Origin: Metellina segmentata
Lineage: Eukaryota > Arthropoda > Arachnida > Araneae > Tetragnathidae
DNA: 64,000 nucleotides
Direction: 5' to 3'
NCBI GenBank assembly: GCA_947359465.1
Contig: OX375880.1
Coordinates: 27,056,548-27,120,547 of the forward strand
Below the pieces are notes generated by a model, which searched no databases, was not told the DNA's origin, and saw only the letters and a list, made by a program, of their open reading frames with translations. The position numbers and the translations under genes were made by a program. The first letter of the stretch is position 1, and every line of letters begins with the position of its first letter. Positions 1 through 24,414 of this stretch are shown here, piece by piece.

Positions 1-238
1 CAATAGTATAATTTTTATTAATAGATTAACAGGCTTGTTTGGATGTTTATTCTTAGAAAATAAATAACTGCCACGTTATAAAAAATTATCTACCATAACA
101 TATGCTATCAAATTGTATGACATTTGGAAGCTTGAAGAAAAACAGAATTCAGAAAATAACCAAGAATATACTACTTTTATATTTTATCTTCAAACTATAG
201 TACAATTTTAAATTATGAATACGGAAAAATATTCCTAC

Positions 239-13280
<13,042 letters not shown>

Positions 13281-13297
13281 TCTGATTTCTTATTGAT

Positions 13298-13574
13298 GCT
13301 ACAAATTTTAATAAGAGCACTTCAAATACTAAAACATGTTAACATGATTTTCAAATTTAAACAATGACACACAATAGTTAAAATAAAATAAGCTCACAAG
13401 TTCAAATTTACTATTAAGAGTTTGATAAGAAAAGCCTCATACATGTTAGCTTTATAAATTCACGAGTAAAAATAATTATTTGCAGTAAGAAAATAACAAA
13501 ACAATGAATGTCCATAAGACAATGTTTAATTATAACTAGTTTCTTTCTTTTTTAGCATGACAAAATAATTTACC
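13298..13574 (-). other. par-1: Possible spliced 5' UTR of par-1
   Basis: An acceptor-like TTTGTAG precedes 13298, 18 bases upstream of the ATG. A donor-like CAG/GTAAAT sits at 13574 on the minus strand. Together they could splice a non-coding leader exon (13575 side, right limit unknown) to exon 1. The polypyrimidine tract is weak, so this is a guess. Confidence 0.2.
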
Positions 13575-15160
13575 TGAACGTTACTCAGCAGAATCAAGGG
13601 GCCCTTTCAGTAATGTGTTGTAGGGCTGATGTCAGCTACATAACTTATGATGCTATCCAACTTCATTTTCAAAAAAGATTTAACATTTTCGCTTTTTGAA
13701 CATGATTATCATTGAGAAACCTAAATAAATAAAAAATAATCTCATTGATTTATAACTTGCACAGGAAGTTTCACACTACTTTCATTAATTTCTAGCTAAT
13801 TCATTAAAATTAACAGTTTAAGTTTGTTTCATATAAAATGGCTTTTACTTTTAAAATTAAACATGCAATTTGTATTACACTAATACATACAGATGATTAA
13901 AAATATAGCAGGATAAATATTTGAAAAAATATTCTTGCATTTAAAGTGTATTGTGTTGTACAAAAATTTACAATCGGAAATTTTAAAAAATACACATAAA
14001 TAGATACGTAAAAACTAAGTTTAACTGTTAAGTTGAAGCTATTCTTTTAGAAACACAGAAGTAGCAGTGGTGGTAAATGATAACGTTTTCTTGTCTTCGA
14101 AAAAAACCCTACTTAATATAAATGAGTTTTTCCCATTCCAAAGTATTCACAAAGAAACAATTTAAAACATCTAATGTAGGAGCCTACACCTATAAAATTT
14201 TTATGGTAAGATTCAGTACCCTAAACTTAAAGGGGAAATTTTTGAAAGTAGCCAAATAAGAAGTGATTTTAAAGTTAGTTAACTTATCAGAAGGGAATCT
14301 AGGGACATGAACTTAGAACCTGTTTTTATGGTTGGGCCAGGTAAATATATCAATATTGGTAATGATTTAATAAAATTAAGTTCTGAAAGACATTGAAAAC
14401 AGTGGTTTAATTAGGGTTTGCAGTTATGCCATTGTGTCCTCAAAGTACAGAAGCAAGTTATTTTCAATTAGAAAAAAGAGGTATCCTTTCTTCATTCCTT
14501 ACCGAGTGGTAACAAATTTTATACGCGTTTCCATAAAATAACATATATTGTGTCACAGGACATTTCTATTTCAATATTAAACTTTAACTAAGAAACAAAA
14601 AATTGTAGGCTGATTAAACCCAAGATATTTAGAAATAAAACTCACTGGAATTAAATGGCATACCCTGATTTATATTTTAATTTTTGTGCAACAGAAGACA
14701 AAAGTCATTAATACAGCATTCTTACCATAGCTACTTCTGTACTACAAGAAATATATATAATTTCAAACTAAATGGTTTTTACACATAAAACTACAAAACA
14801 AACTGGGCTATGAAAAGTAGAAAAAACTAATTCCCTCTTCTAGAAGCATTTAAAATCCTATTTTATAAATCTACAATTTCACACTTTGATTTATATCAAA
14901 CAAAAGCAACTAGTCAGGAGATAAATTTGAATGGCATAATCCTTTATGAAACTTTTCCCTTGCTACCATTTCTTCAACCCATAAATCATCAATGTTAAAG
15001 GAAAAACAATTCTGTTAAAGCTGCCTGATATGTGTGGTTATGGTATGTCTTAACATCTCACTTGTAACTTAAAAGGGAGATAAACGAAATTTTAATTAAA
15101 TTACCAATATAAAACAAATTATAATTTTTTTTTCATACTATTTTATTTCAAATCTTACTA
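13575..15160. other. Upstream flank of par-1, no gene seen
   Basis: AT-rich sequence without convincing coding frames or element ends. Confidence 0.5.
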
Positions 15161-15563
15161 CAGGGTGGCAACAAAATTCTTGAAAAAAAGTTCCCGATAT
15201 TTCCATGATAGTCTCACAAAAATTTCCCCGATTTAACAATTCCCTTAAGAAATGTTGTGATCCGTGATTGGTATCGATATACAGTATCCACACAACACTA
15301 TTTTTAAATATTTTGTATTTTTTCCTTAAACATTTTTTAATTACGAACTTTTTACACATGACCCTACAACAATTTCGGCGAATACAATTTATTCAATTCA
15401 CAAAAGCACTCGTAATCACGCATCTCTAAATAGGACAAACGATAATGGTAAATGTTTTTAAGTTGTCAAAACTTCCCCGATTCTTTGTAAAATTTGGAAA
15501 TTTTCCCTGATTTTTCCAGAAATAAAAAGTTTTCTGGGAATTCCCAGTTCTGTTACCACCCTG
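15161..15563. mobile_element. 403-bp hAT5-like MITE with 5-bp target duplication
   Basis: Left end CAGGGTGGCAACAAAATTC, right end inverse (TTCTGTTACCACCCTG). TACTA direct repeats flank it (15156-15160, 15564-15568). Subterminal TTTCCCCGATTT motifs occur inverted on the two sides. The CAGGG ends fit hAT; a 5-bp duplication fits the hAT5 subgroup. Confidence 0.75.
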
Positions 15564-16439
15564 TACTATATATAGAACAGCTACTACATGGGTCATTCTT
15601 GCAAAATACACGTCCCTTCAAAATTTATAGAATTCTATCACTGAAGATTTTTTCTGCTCTCAAGAATAGTTTAGGATCACTATTACAATATACAGAATTA
15701 GAAAATTTATGATATATATTTTTTATTTTATATATTTAAAATGTTTTTTAAATATCAAATATCATTGTCCTGGCATGTCCCTGAGTGAAATTTTACAATT
15801 TCTTCATTCATTAGGGTTTTAATATTTATTTATATATTCTTGTAAATAATTTATTCTGCTTCTTTATACATTTTGAAAGGTTATTAATTACAATAATGGA
15901 AATAATATTGAAAATTTTTTTAGTCAGCACATACAAGTTCAGAGTTCAAGATTTATGTATATTGAAGATCATTTTCCTGGCTTTGATAAAAATCAAAGGT
16001 TTGCAGAATATTTTTAATAATCAAGTGTATAAAAGATATTTCTTAAATGTGTGCGAAATTCAAACTGAAATTTTTAAGGGTTCATCCATTAAGCCCTGAA
16101 CAAGCCTATTTCATCATTATCCTGCCTTTAACATACCAAGTTAATGATGTCAAGACAGGAAAATGATGTTTTATGTTCAGTATTTTATAAATATTCAAAT
16201 TATTAACTGAAGACAAATATATTCTTTTCTTTTAACTATTAACTTTTGATTATTTACTATCCATTGTAATTTTTTTAACAATAAAATACCTTATAATGGG
16301 TTTGAAATTTTGAAACTTATTTGTTTCTTTTATTAAAAACATTATGTTTTTGTCATTGCACTTAAAAATGTCTAGATATTACTAAATATCCTTTATCACA
16401 TGCTCTTTTCTATAAGTTGAAAACAATATATGAACAGAT

Positions 16440-16685
16440 ATGAGTGGTAAAAAGAAACAAACATATGAGGAAAGGTTGTTAAAGAAAAAGTTAGCTGAGA
16501 AACGTCGTCAGGAGCATATTAAAAAAAATTCCATAACGTTTGCTACAAGAGAAATTGAAGAGGCATGTGAAATATATGTTAACCAAAAGAAAAAAGGAGT
16601 GGTAAAGCCTATAGCTAAAATGAGTTTGAGGCAGAAAAGGGGAATTATAAAAATAGGAAAGAAAATTGAAAACTCTATCGCTTGA
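16440..16685 (+). CDS. Basic ORF inside the 15590-17750 element, probably transposon N-terminal remnant
   Basis: 81-residue frame starting MSGKKKQTYEERLLKKKLAE, very rich in Lys, Arg and Glu, with the pattern KKGVVKPIAKMSLRQKRGI. Similar basic 'M-(S/T)-x-RQ-x-R' segments occur in many arthropod repeat-borne ORFs, as I recall them. Related frames (ending near KYKKKYYR) continue in other phases to about 16,910, so it looks frame-shifted. Function unknown; a host gene is unlikely given the surrounding TIR element. Confidence 0.35.
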   Translation: MSGKKKQTYEERLLKKKLAEKRRQEHIKKNSITFATREIEEACEIYVNQKKKGVVKPIAKMSLRQKRGIIKIGKKIENSIA

Positions 16686-17013
16686 ATAAGAAATTGTCAT
16701 CCGATAGAATTGGCTACCCACTCCAAGTGAAAGCGATATAGATATTCCTCTTTCAGGTCCTTCAAACCCAGACACAACAAGAGATGATAATGTTAAGAAA
16801 AAAAAGTTAAGAGATAGAGCACTGGCCTACATTTGTATAAAGAAACTGGAAGAAAAAAATTAAAAAATGTACAAGACAAATGGAAAAGTACAAAAAGAAA
16901 TACTACAGATAAAAAATAGCTGAGAATTGATTGCGGTAATTTAATACCATACAGCAAAACACGTAATCTGTTAAAAAAGCATAAAAGTTGCAGTAATAAC
17001 TATCCACAATGTT

Positions 17014-17745
17014 CCTACTTTCTAATAATACTTAAATATTCGGGAATCCATAATTTCCTGAAGTGTCATGTTCCTAGTAATTTTATTTATGTACTTAATC
17101 AGCTGAATTAAAAATACATGGTCATATGAAATGTTCAACAAGAAATTTATGTATTTTTTTCTATTTTCATCATTGTCCTGGCAGGTTCGTCATTGTCCTG
17201 CCTTCCAATATTTTGAAATATTTTTTTCCTTAACAAAATGTTAATAATTTAGATTGCTGATATTTTTAATTTACTTAATGAACATGGTAGAAAATTATTA
17301 GGCCAAAAAAATAAAGTTTTAAAAACCTTCGATTGAAAAAATTTTAAGAAGCCAATTTTTCCTATTTCACAAGAATGACCCTACTTTCTAATAATACTTA
17401 AATATTCGTGAATCCATAATTTCCTGAAGTGTAATGTTCCTAGTGAATGTTATTTATGTACTTAATCAGCTGAATTAAAAATACATGGTCATATAAAATG
17501 TTCAGCAAGAAATTTATATATATTTTTTCTATTTTCATCATTGTCCTGGCAGGTTTGTCTTTGTCTTGCCTTCCAATATTTGGAAACATTTTTTTTTCTT
17601 AACAAAATGTTAATAATTTAGATTGCTGATATTTTTAATAAACTTAATGATCATGGTAGAAAATTATTAGGCCAAAAAAATAAAGTTTTAAAAACCTTTG
17701 ATTGAAAAAATTTTAAGAAGCCAATTTTTCCTATTTCACAAGAAT
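17014..17745. repeat. 366-bp tandem duplication
   Basis: Units 17014-17379 and 17380-17745 are near-identical. Each contains CATTGTCCTGGCAGG and ends with a CAAGAATGACC copy of the element terminus, so the right subterminal region of the 15590-17750 element is duplicated. Confidence 0.9.
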
Positions 17746-18365
17746 GACCCACATGGAAGAATATTAAATTAACCAACTCATGTCATTTTATGGATTTATT
17801 ATTTTTTTTCTTGCAAGTTTACTTTGCTCCAAATAGCATGTTTTTCAACTTCCTATTCCAACACATTTTAACTTATTATTCTAGTGAAATTATTATTTGT
17901 TTTGTTTCAGGCCGTTAGCTTGTTTACAGATAACATGTGATCAAACTAAATTTTTTAGCTCCACCTAGCACTTTTTTTGTGATTTGAGATCTATCTACAA
18001 GAGTGAATTCATTTAAATCTTTGCAAGGCTGTTCACCTGATGCCACAAACTAAATTTGTTTTAAGAGTGTATCTCCTAATTAAAAATCAACTATAAAGTA
18101 AGTATTTAAGATAGTCCAATTTCTTTTCCAGAAAAATAGATTAAAAATGTATTTTTCAATTGATTTCTTTTTTTAAAAAATTGTTTAACAAGTCTTATTA
18201 CATTTTCTCAGTTCTGATATAAATATACAAGATGGTGCGGCTCTTTGTAGCAGGGTGTTAAGATTTAAATCAACAATTAAAATCAAAATTTTAATCAAAA
18301 AATTTTTTTTTTTAAAATCATTGATTCAAATCATATATACCCCCAATCTTAAATTTTTATAATAA

Positions 18366-18946
18366 CTAGGCACTGCATAGCTAGTCTGGCACGGGCAAGT
18401 GGTGTAAGCTATTACTCTGGTGTAAAATTTTCCGCAGATTTCAAATCCATTAAAGATATATTAAATTAAAAAATTATTTATTTAAAGAAAATCATATTTA
18501 GGTATCCATCTAACTAAAATTTTCCGCAGATTTCAAATCCATTGAATTTTTTTACTATGTCTTTGAGGATCTAGGAGATAGAAAAAAGAACTGACTTCAG
18601 TTAAAAGATTTATTGTTTGGCTAAAAATTTATTATCAAAGCGGAAATTTAAAAAATAATAATTTTCTCCGCGTACTACGGATGAAAAAAACTTGTCACGA
18701 TTCTAAACCCTGACAGCAAGGTCACACGGGTAGAAAAAGTTCTCAGCGTTTGAAAAAGCGATGGAGAATAAAACTATTAAATTCCTTAAAATATATTCTA
18801 GATTGAATTTTAAAATTCGCCGCGACCCAAAAATTGCAAATAATTCGGACTACCTGTGTGCCAAATCTCATTGCTGTAAGTGCCACATAATCGTCAGGAT
18901 TTTGCGGCCCCAAACAGACAAACACTTCCTTTTATAATATTCGAGA
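18366..18946 (-). mobile_element. Shortened non-autonomous Helitron
   Basis: Minus strand: 5' TCTCGAATATTATAAAAGG (18946), 3' CTAG at 18369-18366 followed by T, preceded by a GCACTGC/GCTATGC-type imperfect hairpin. The body shows the family motif TTTCAAATCCATT twice. Confidence 0.65.
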
Positions 18947-19316
18947 GTAAATACACCTTATGAAAATCACAGAACTCGTCAAATGCTTTGCATTTTCTGC
19001 ATTCATGGTGATTTCAGCAATAATGTCTACATCCAGTACAGATCAGCTTTTAAAAAAAGGCTTGCCACTGGACTTTTGCAAATAATCTGAGGTGTCCTTG
19101 GACTAAGTAATGTGTTGAGTCAGGGATTCTGCGAAACAGTGAAGTAACAAACAAGTTGACATCTCTTTGAAAATTTGACAATTTTCATGCATAATTTTAT
19201 AATATGTTACAAAGAATAAAGCATTCATTGAAGTGTGGGTAGCATGGGAAAACATTGTACATTAATGTTATACTCAAAAAGGTCTTTACCTATTTATATT
19301 GTTCATGATCAATAAT

Positions 19317-20270
19317 AAGGTGACCAATTTTTTTACAGTGAAAAGGAGGACGAAAAAATTTAAGAAAAAAGTACAACGTAAATAAATGAAACATTTTATT
19401 AATCCAAACAAAAATACACTAATTATACTTGCATCTCTTTTAATTATTTACTTAAACGAGTATTTTTCTATTGAATCAATTTTTTTTGTCAATATATCAT
19501 TTTCTAACAGTAAGAATATATTGGAAATTTCGGAGCAAGAAATATCCTTCACATTGAATTTTACGGTAAGTGCTGCAGCTAGAGTATTAACATTCACTCT
19601 TGATTTCTCACTTATCCAAAAATCATTACCAATTGAAAAAACTCTTTCAACTGCTGCATTAGTTCCAGGGCAGCACAAAGTAAATTCAACAATAATAACT
19701 AAATTTTCATATGAATGTGTTCATTTTTGAAATGGTTAAATATTTCCACCCATCTTTTATCAATTTCAACACAGTAATTTTCCCTTCGTTCTAATTTAAC
19801 AGAATTTAAATATACATTCAGTCTTCTAATTTCTTCAAACAGACAATTGTCCTCGATTTTTGTCGGCACAATTTTCAATACCTACCCAATTTACTTGCGA
19901 TGAAGTCAAAAAACACCATTGAAAACTTATTTCCTGTGATATTTGTTTCAGACAAATTAGAAACATGTTTGGTAAAAATTCTGCACTTCAACTTTATCCA
20001 TTTTGACTGGATTGGATTCCTCTAAGTTTGACAAATTTCTTTTTATTATTGACGGAATCAATTTTTCTTAAAATCGTGATTTATATTGAAGGACAAAATC
20101 GTTCAGAATAAGACTAACGCCTGAAGCTGAAATATGTTCACCTTCAATCTTTTGAATCGATTTGTGGAAATTATCGAAAAGCAGGACAGGTAGGAGGTCA
20201 CTTTTCGAGGAAGGACAGAACCTACAAAAGAAGGACTGTCCTCCCTAAAGGAGGATGATTGGTCACCTTA
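19317..20270 (-). mobile_element. hAT-like element with AAGGTGACCAAT inverted ends
   Basis: Left AAGGTGACCAATTTTTT and right inverse ATTGGTCACCTT, each followed inward by an AGGAGGAC motif. Flanks TCAATAAT and CCAATAGT agree at 6 of 8, a possible decayed 8-bp duplication. The minus strand encodes a typical hAT C-terminal dimerisation segment (next entry). Confidence 0.65.
19448..19925 (-). pseudogene. hAT transposase C-terminal fragment
   Basis: The frame 19448-19678 reads CCPGTNAAVERVFSIGNDFW and then KSRVNVNTLAAALTVKFNV, the hAT C-terminal dimerisation signature (x-P-x-T-NA-x-VER-x-FS). Upstream pieces (ITGNKFSMVFFDFIASKLG near 19,900) are broken by stops. The BED finger and catalytic N-terminal portions are missing. 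Confidence 0.7.
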
Positions 20271-20439
20271 CCAATAGTCCTACTTCTAAATGTCAAGACA
20301 GCCAAAGAAACACCCCACTAGTAGGCCTAAACTACTTGTTACCCCTTTAATTGACTGTAGCTTAAAAAGTTGAATGACTTAAATCAGTTTTTGTTCTCAC
20401 ATTTCATTAGAAACTGATCAACAGTTAATAAGCAAAAAT

Positions 20440-20642
20440 ATAAAAGTCACAATTGAAAAATTATTTATTTATAGAAAACCACATTTAAGGTATCGAACTA
20501 GTGTAAAATTTTCAGCAGACTTCCAAGCACGTTGAAATTTGCACTCTGATCTTTAACGATCTTGAAGATACAAACTTGTCCAAGAGAATAAAAAGCACTT
20601 TGGGTTGGCGAGCGTAAGTAAGTAGGGGGCAGAGCCCCCTAG
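20440..20642 (+). mobile_element. 3' Helitron fragment
   Basis: Ends GGGGGCAGAGCCCCC then CTAG and T, a perfect 6-bp-arm terminal hairpin. Upstream matches the internal Helitron motifs (ATTTATTTATAGAAAACC, TCTTTAACGATCTTG). The 5' part is absent. Confidence 0.65.
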
Positions 20643-22400
20643 TTAGAAAAAAAAATCACATTTTTTTTACACCCTGCTTTGTAGTTTGTGGACAGTTAAG
20701 CTTAAATACACATTTATAGATGGTTTTTATGAAAAACCTTATCCAAATTTCTGCAAGTTCTGAGACAAATTGTTAAGAAACTAATATATTTAAAAAATAT
20801 TTTAGCTTGTAAATATATCAGGGGGATGACAAAAATAAAAAAATTAGGAGCCAGCCCAATTTTTTTAGGGAGAGCCAGGACCCTTGGAATACATACACTT
20901 AATATTTTCCGAATGTTGAGTATATTGCAGAACTCATTACACACATGCACAGTAAATAATTTGCTATTTATAGTGTAACTGAGGCAATAAAAAAAAATCA
21001 AATTTTCTTATCTACAGTTAGACATTTCGCTCCATTTTAAATCTTTTATGGCCCCCCAAAAAATCACATTTTTAAGGCACCATGGCAACTGGGATTTGTT
21101 GTGCCCCCTGAAATATATGAACATTACAATTGAGTAGTACCAAGAGCAAAAACAAAACAAGCTGGTCTGATTGTTTAAGTGTAGCAATTTTTTTATAGTG
21201 TTGAGCGACAATCTTGACAAGCAAATTGAATTCTTTATATTGCTCGCCAAAGGGGTCTTATTTCTATGACATAATATTTTATAAGATACAAATGTTGCAT
21301 AGTTCAACATATGCCATTAGTTATCATAAACTGAATTTGAATGGCTTTACTCATAACTCAATTGCTGAATTACCTACATAGTTGAAGGTGGATAGTGTTT
21401 TGAGGAAGCTCACTGTTAACATTGACATACTCAATTTTGGGGACCACTTGCAGGGAAAATTAGATTGTTAGTTAAGTTTCTTGAAAGAGGACAAAAACTA
21501 ATTCCCCTATGAAACAGTAAACGCTTCCTTTTCATAAACTGCACAATTTTTACTAATTTTTAAGTTCCACCAGAAAATGATTTACGTTTAACATTAATCA
21601 TATTGTATAGGGGATAAGGCCTCCCAACTGTAAAAACATTAGGGCTCAAGGTGATCAGGTCTTTAGAATTTTGTGCCCCTTTTGATAAAGCGACCTAAAA
21701 AAAGATTAAATCACTGCAGATTTAGTTTGCTCATGTTTGTAATTATTGAGGTCTTAGGCCCTATCTATGAAATTCTAAAGCTTTCTAAGGATATCTCCTT
21801 GGATCCCTAGCACATGGCATGTCTGGTACATAGATGTTTTATTTACCCAAATTTATTTATTCAATAGATATATTTTCCACTTGCGGGAAACAAGGGGTTC
21901 AAGTTGGTGCCTGTATTTTCTAAACCGCCTTGCTGCTGGACTTGTTTCATTCACAGAGTACCCACTCTATTTTTATAACTACAAATAAGGACTTTCCAAG
22001 ACTTTTAATCTTATAAGAACAGTAGTGTGCAAAAAATTTAATATTCAAGTCTATTTTCTAAAAATTATACACAAAAAATGCCACATAAAAATGAGATTTT
22101 TTTAAATAAACCGTCTGATTTTTTTAATACAAAATTCAGCAGTTAAAATATGGACATGTATGCGAACACATATTAGTAATATGCGAGTACATATACAAAT
22201 TATAGAATGGAGACAGCAAGAATAAAACTTTGGATATTATTCTTTTCTCTTCACAGTGCATTTGCTTTTATAAAAAGTGAAAAAAAAAAGAGATAAGTTT
22301 GATGAGGACCGGGCTTGGTGTTGCCAGTCTCCCAGCTGCTGTTGCAAGTTGGATTTCGTTTCTTATTCTTTTCATGTTGCTTTGCTTTTTAATGGTCTTT
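20643..22400. other. Intergenic, no gene seen
   Basis: AT-rich with only short chance frames. No element ends recognised. Confidence 0.5.
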
Positions 22401-22419
22401 GGAAGGGGGTGTATTATCA

Positions 22420-22560
22420 ATTGTTTAGATCTCCTCCCAATTCGAATTTGGCCGTATTTGACAATGAGCATTGACTGTGATGGCTGTTATCCAACAGGAT
22501 ACGAATTCCTATTTAGTTTGCTTTGTAAACCAAATGAGAATTCATAGCAATCACTACGGA
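22420..22560 (+). repeat. Helitron-family fragment
   Basis: Carries the 3'-proximal family motifs TTCGAATTTGGCCGTATTTG and CCAACAGGATACGAATTCC, without hairpin or CTAG. Confidence 0.5.
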
Positions 22561-22734
22561 AATACCTCAGGTCACGTCCAGGTGCACTCGAAAGTACTAA
22601 TATATTCAATCTTCTTTTCCAAGATTCCTTTGCGTTTCCCCACTCCAAGCGTCTGTTTCCCTCCTAAATTTCGAATACTATTTTCCATGTTTTTTGTTCC
22701 TGTGCCATCTTTCTTCATTTTTTTAATTAAAAAA

Positions 22735-22867
22735 AATTGCGGTCCTCAGAAGGAAAAAAAAAAGGAACATTGGAGGTTCTACCATATAAAACTAATGTTT
22801 TTAAGAAAGAGCGATGATTAACCAAATTTTTCAGTCACCACATGGCAACTGTTTATTTTCATCTTTA
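22735..22867. repeat. Truncated copy of the TAAAGGTGAAAA MITE
   Basis: Matches the right half of 7274-7575 (GGTCCTCAGAAG, AGGTTCTACCATATAAAACT, TTTTCATCTTTA). Confidence 0.5.
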
Positions 22868-23199
22868 CCATCCCATACGATACTATTACTTTTATTTAAA
22901 AATTCTCTTTAGCAAACTTCTATTTAAACTATTGTCAGTACAACAAGCAGGCATAAGAGTGGAAAAAGGACAAAATGTCTAAAAACACATGTAAACTCAA
23001 ATTTTGTAAAAAAGAAAAAGGGCGCCTGAAACTGTACTTCGCACAAAAAGAAAAGTTATCTTGGCAACTCATGTTATTTGAAAAAAATTAGTCGATACAA
23101 AAAATAAAAATTGCCATAATTAAAGCTTTTTCCTGATTTTACCTTAATAAATCGCTAAAAATATACTTATTTAAAACAAATCAAAACCTGCTTTGGTAC

Positions 23200-23493
23200 A
23201 GCTTCAGTCTACAATTCTAGCTGTGACAACGGTCTTGGCGCACTTCTAGTAGTGAGTAATAACAGGTTAAGGTAACCCATATGTATATGGTTATTGCAGA
23301 TTTTAAGACAGCCTTGGCAAGAGGAAAGTTTAAAACTTTCATTTTGAATACTTTAGAAAGTTCTTTCAAAATCCGTTAAACGGTTGTTTGATTGCATTGG
23401 TTCATTTGAAATAATTATTTCCTTGGCAATTTAAGAAGTGCGCCAGAAAAAGCAGTAAGACTGTTGCCACTGCTATAAAAGTAGACTAAAGCT
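23200..23493. repeat. Inverted (fold-back) repeat
   Basis: Left arm 23200-23247 (AGCTTCAGTCTACAATTCTA to GGCGCACTTCT) is inversely repeated at 23434-23493 (AGAAGTGCGCC to GTAGACTAAAGCT) with indels. Weaker inverse similarity (GCGCC, CTTGGCAA) extends to about 23,020 and 23,740, suggesting a larger palindromic MITE. Confidence 0.5.
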
Positions 23494-24120
23494 GTACCCG
23501 TTTAAAAAAAATGTAACTTAATTCAGTTTAAATTTACAACCTATTTTCAAATATAAAATACCCTTTTCAAAATATGTAACCAATATCCGTCAGTTTATAT
23601 TTCCCCATAAATATTCTTATTTTCTAATTAAATCAAATAAAACTTTAAAAAAAAAACTTCTTTTAAAAACAGTAATTTGCAAGACATCAGCTTGGCAAAA
23701 TTTAGAGTGCAATGGTGACGAGATGTCTCGTTTGGCGCATTTTATGTTTAAAAAAGACTAAAAAGGGCAAAAATCATAATTTTTTCTTAAAAATCGGTCA
23801 TTTTCTCAAAAATTTACAGTTGAAAATACTGACTAAAGATGGAAGATTCTCATCCCTAAACAAGGGATTATTAAAATGAGTATATATAGCAAATGACTAT
23901 ATTGTAGTCATTAAGTTCAATATAATGTATTGATTGTTCAATATTTATTAATCCTTTATTAATCCCATTAAATTCACAATGGTAATAAAAGAGACCTCGT
24001 TAATAGGTCTTACTTTAGCCTGTTGTGTAACACCCATAGAACAACCCTTTTAACTGAAAATATCTAGCTTCATACACTTTGAGAACACTAAAGCGATAAT
24101 AACATTGATTAGTGATATAG

Positions 24121-24414
24121 TGAAGGTGAAAAGTAAGAAATTTTTAAAGTGGCCACTGAATGAAACAAATTCAGTGGCCACTTACGTGCGTTCCCATATT
24201 TTGTAGAATATACTACACACGTCACAGATGCATGTCCAGATTTTAATATATATATTTTTAAATTTTTGACGTTTCTTAGTAAAAAAACTGTAAAATCGAA
24301 GGTTCTACCTTATAAACTAAGGTTTTTCAGGAAGTGTGTCGACTGTAGCAAAATGTTTCAGTCTCCACATTCAAATATAGAGTCGCCACGTGTTGATTTT
24401 ATTTTTCACCTTTA
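24121..24414. repeat. MITE copy with perfect 15-bp hairpin
   Basis: Second near-complete copy of the 7274-7575 family, ending ATTTTTCACCTTTA. Positions 24147-24161 and 24169-24183 form a perfect stem (AAGTGGCCACTGAAT) with a 7-nt loop. Confidence 0.65.

Larger units (their letters stand above)
15590..17750. mobile_element. 2.16-kb TIR element with 4-bp ACAT duplication (possibly Sola)
   Basis: TIRs GGGTCATTCTTGCAAAATA (15590) and, inverted at 17750, GGGTCATTCTTGTGAAATA match 17/19. ACAT flanks both sides (15586-15589, 17751-17754). CATTGTCCTG-type motifs recur near 15763, 16110, 17175 and 17540 and may be subterminal binding repeats. A 4-bp duplication points to Sola-like elements, but no DDE core is visible, so the assignment is tentative. 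Confidence 0.65.

Noticed and set aside
22277..22821. Overlapping plus-strand ORFs of 65-116 residues
   Set aside because: They run through a Helitron scrap and a truncated MITE, with no shared protein family and AT-rich composition.
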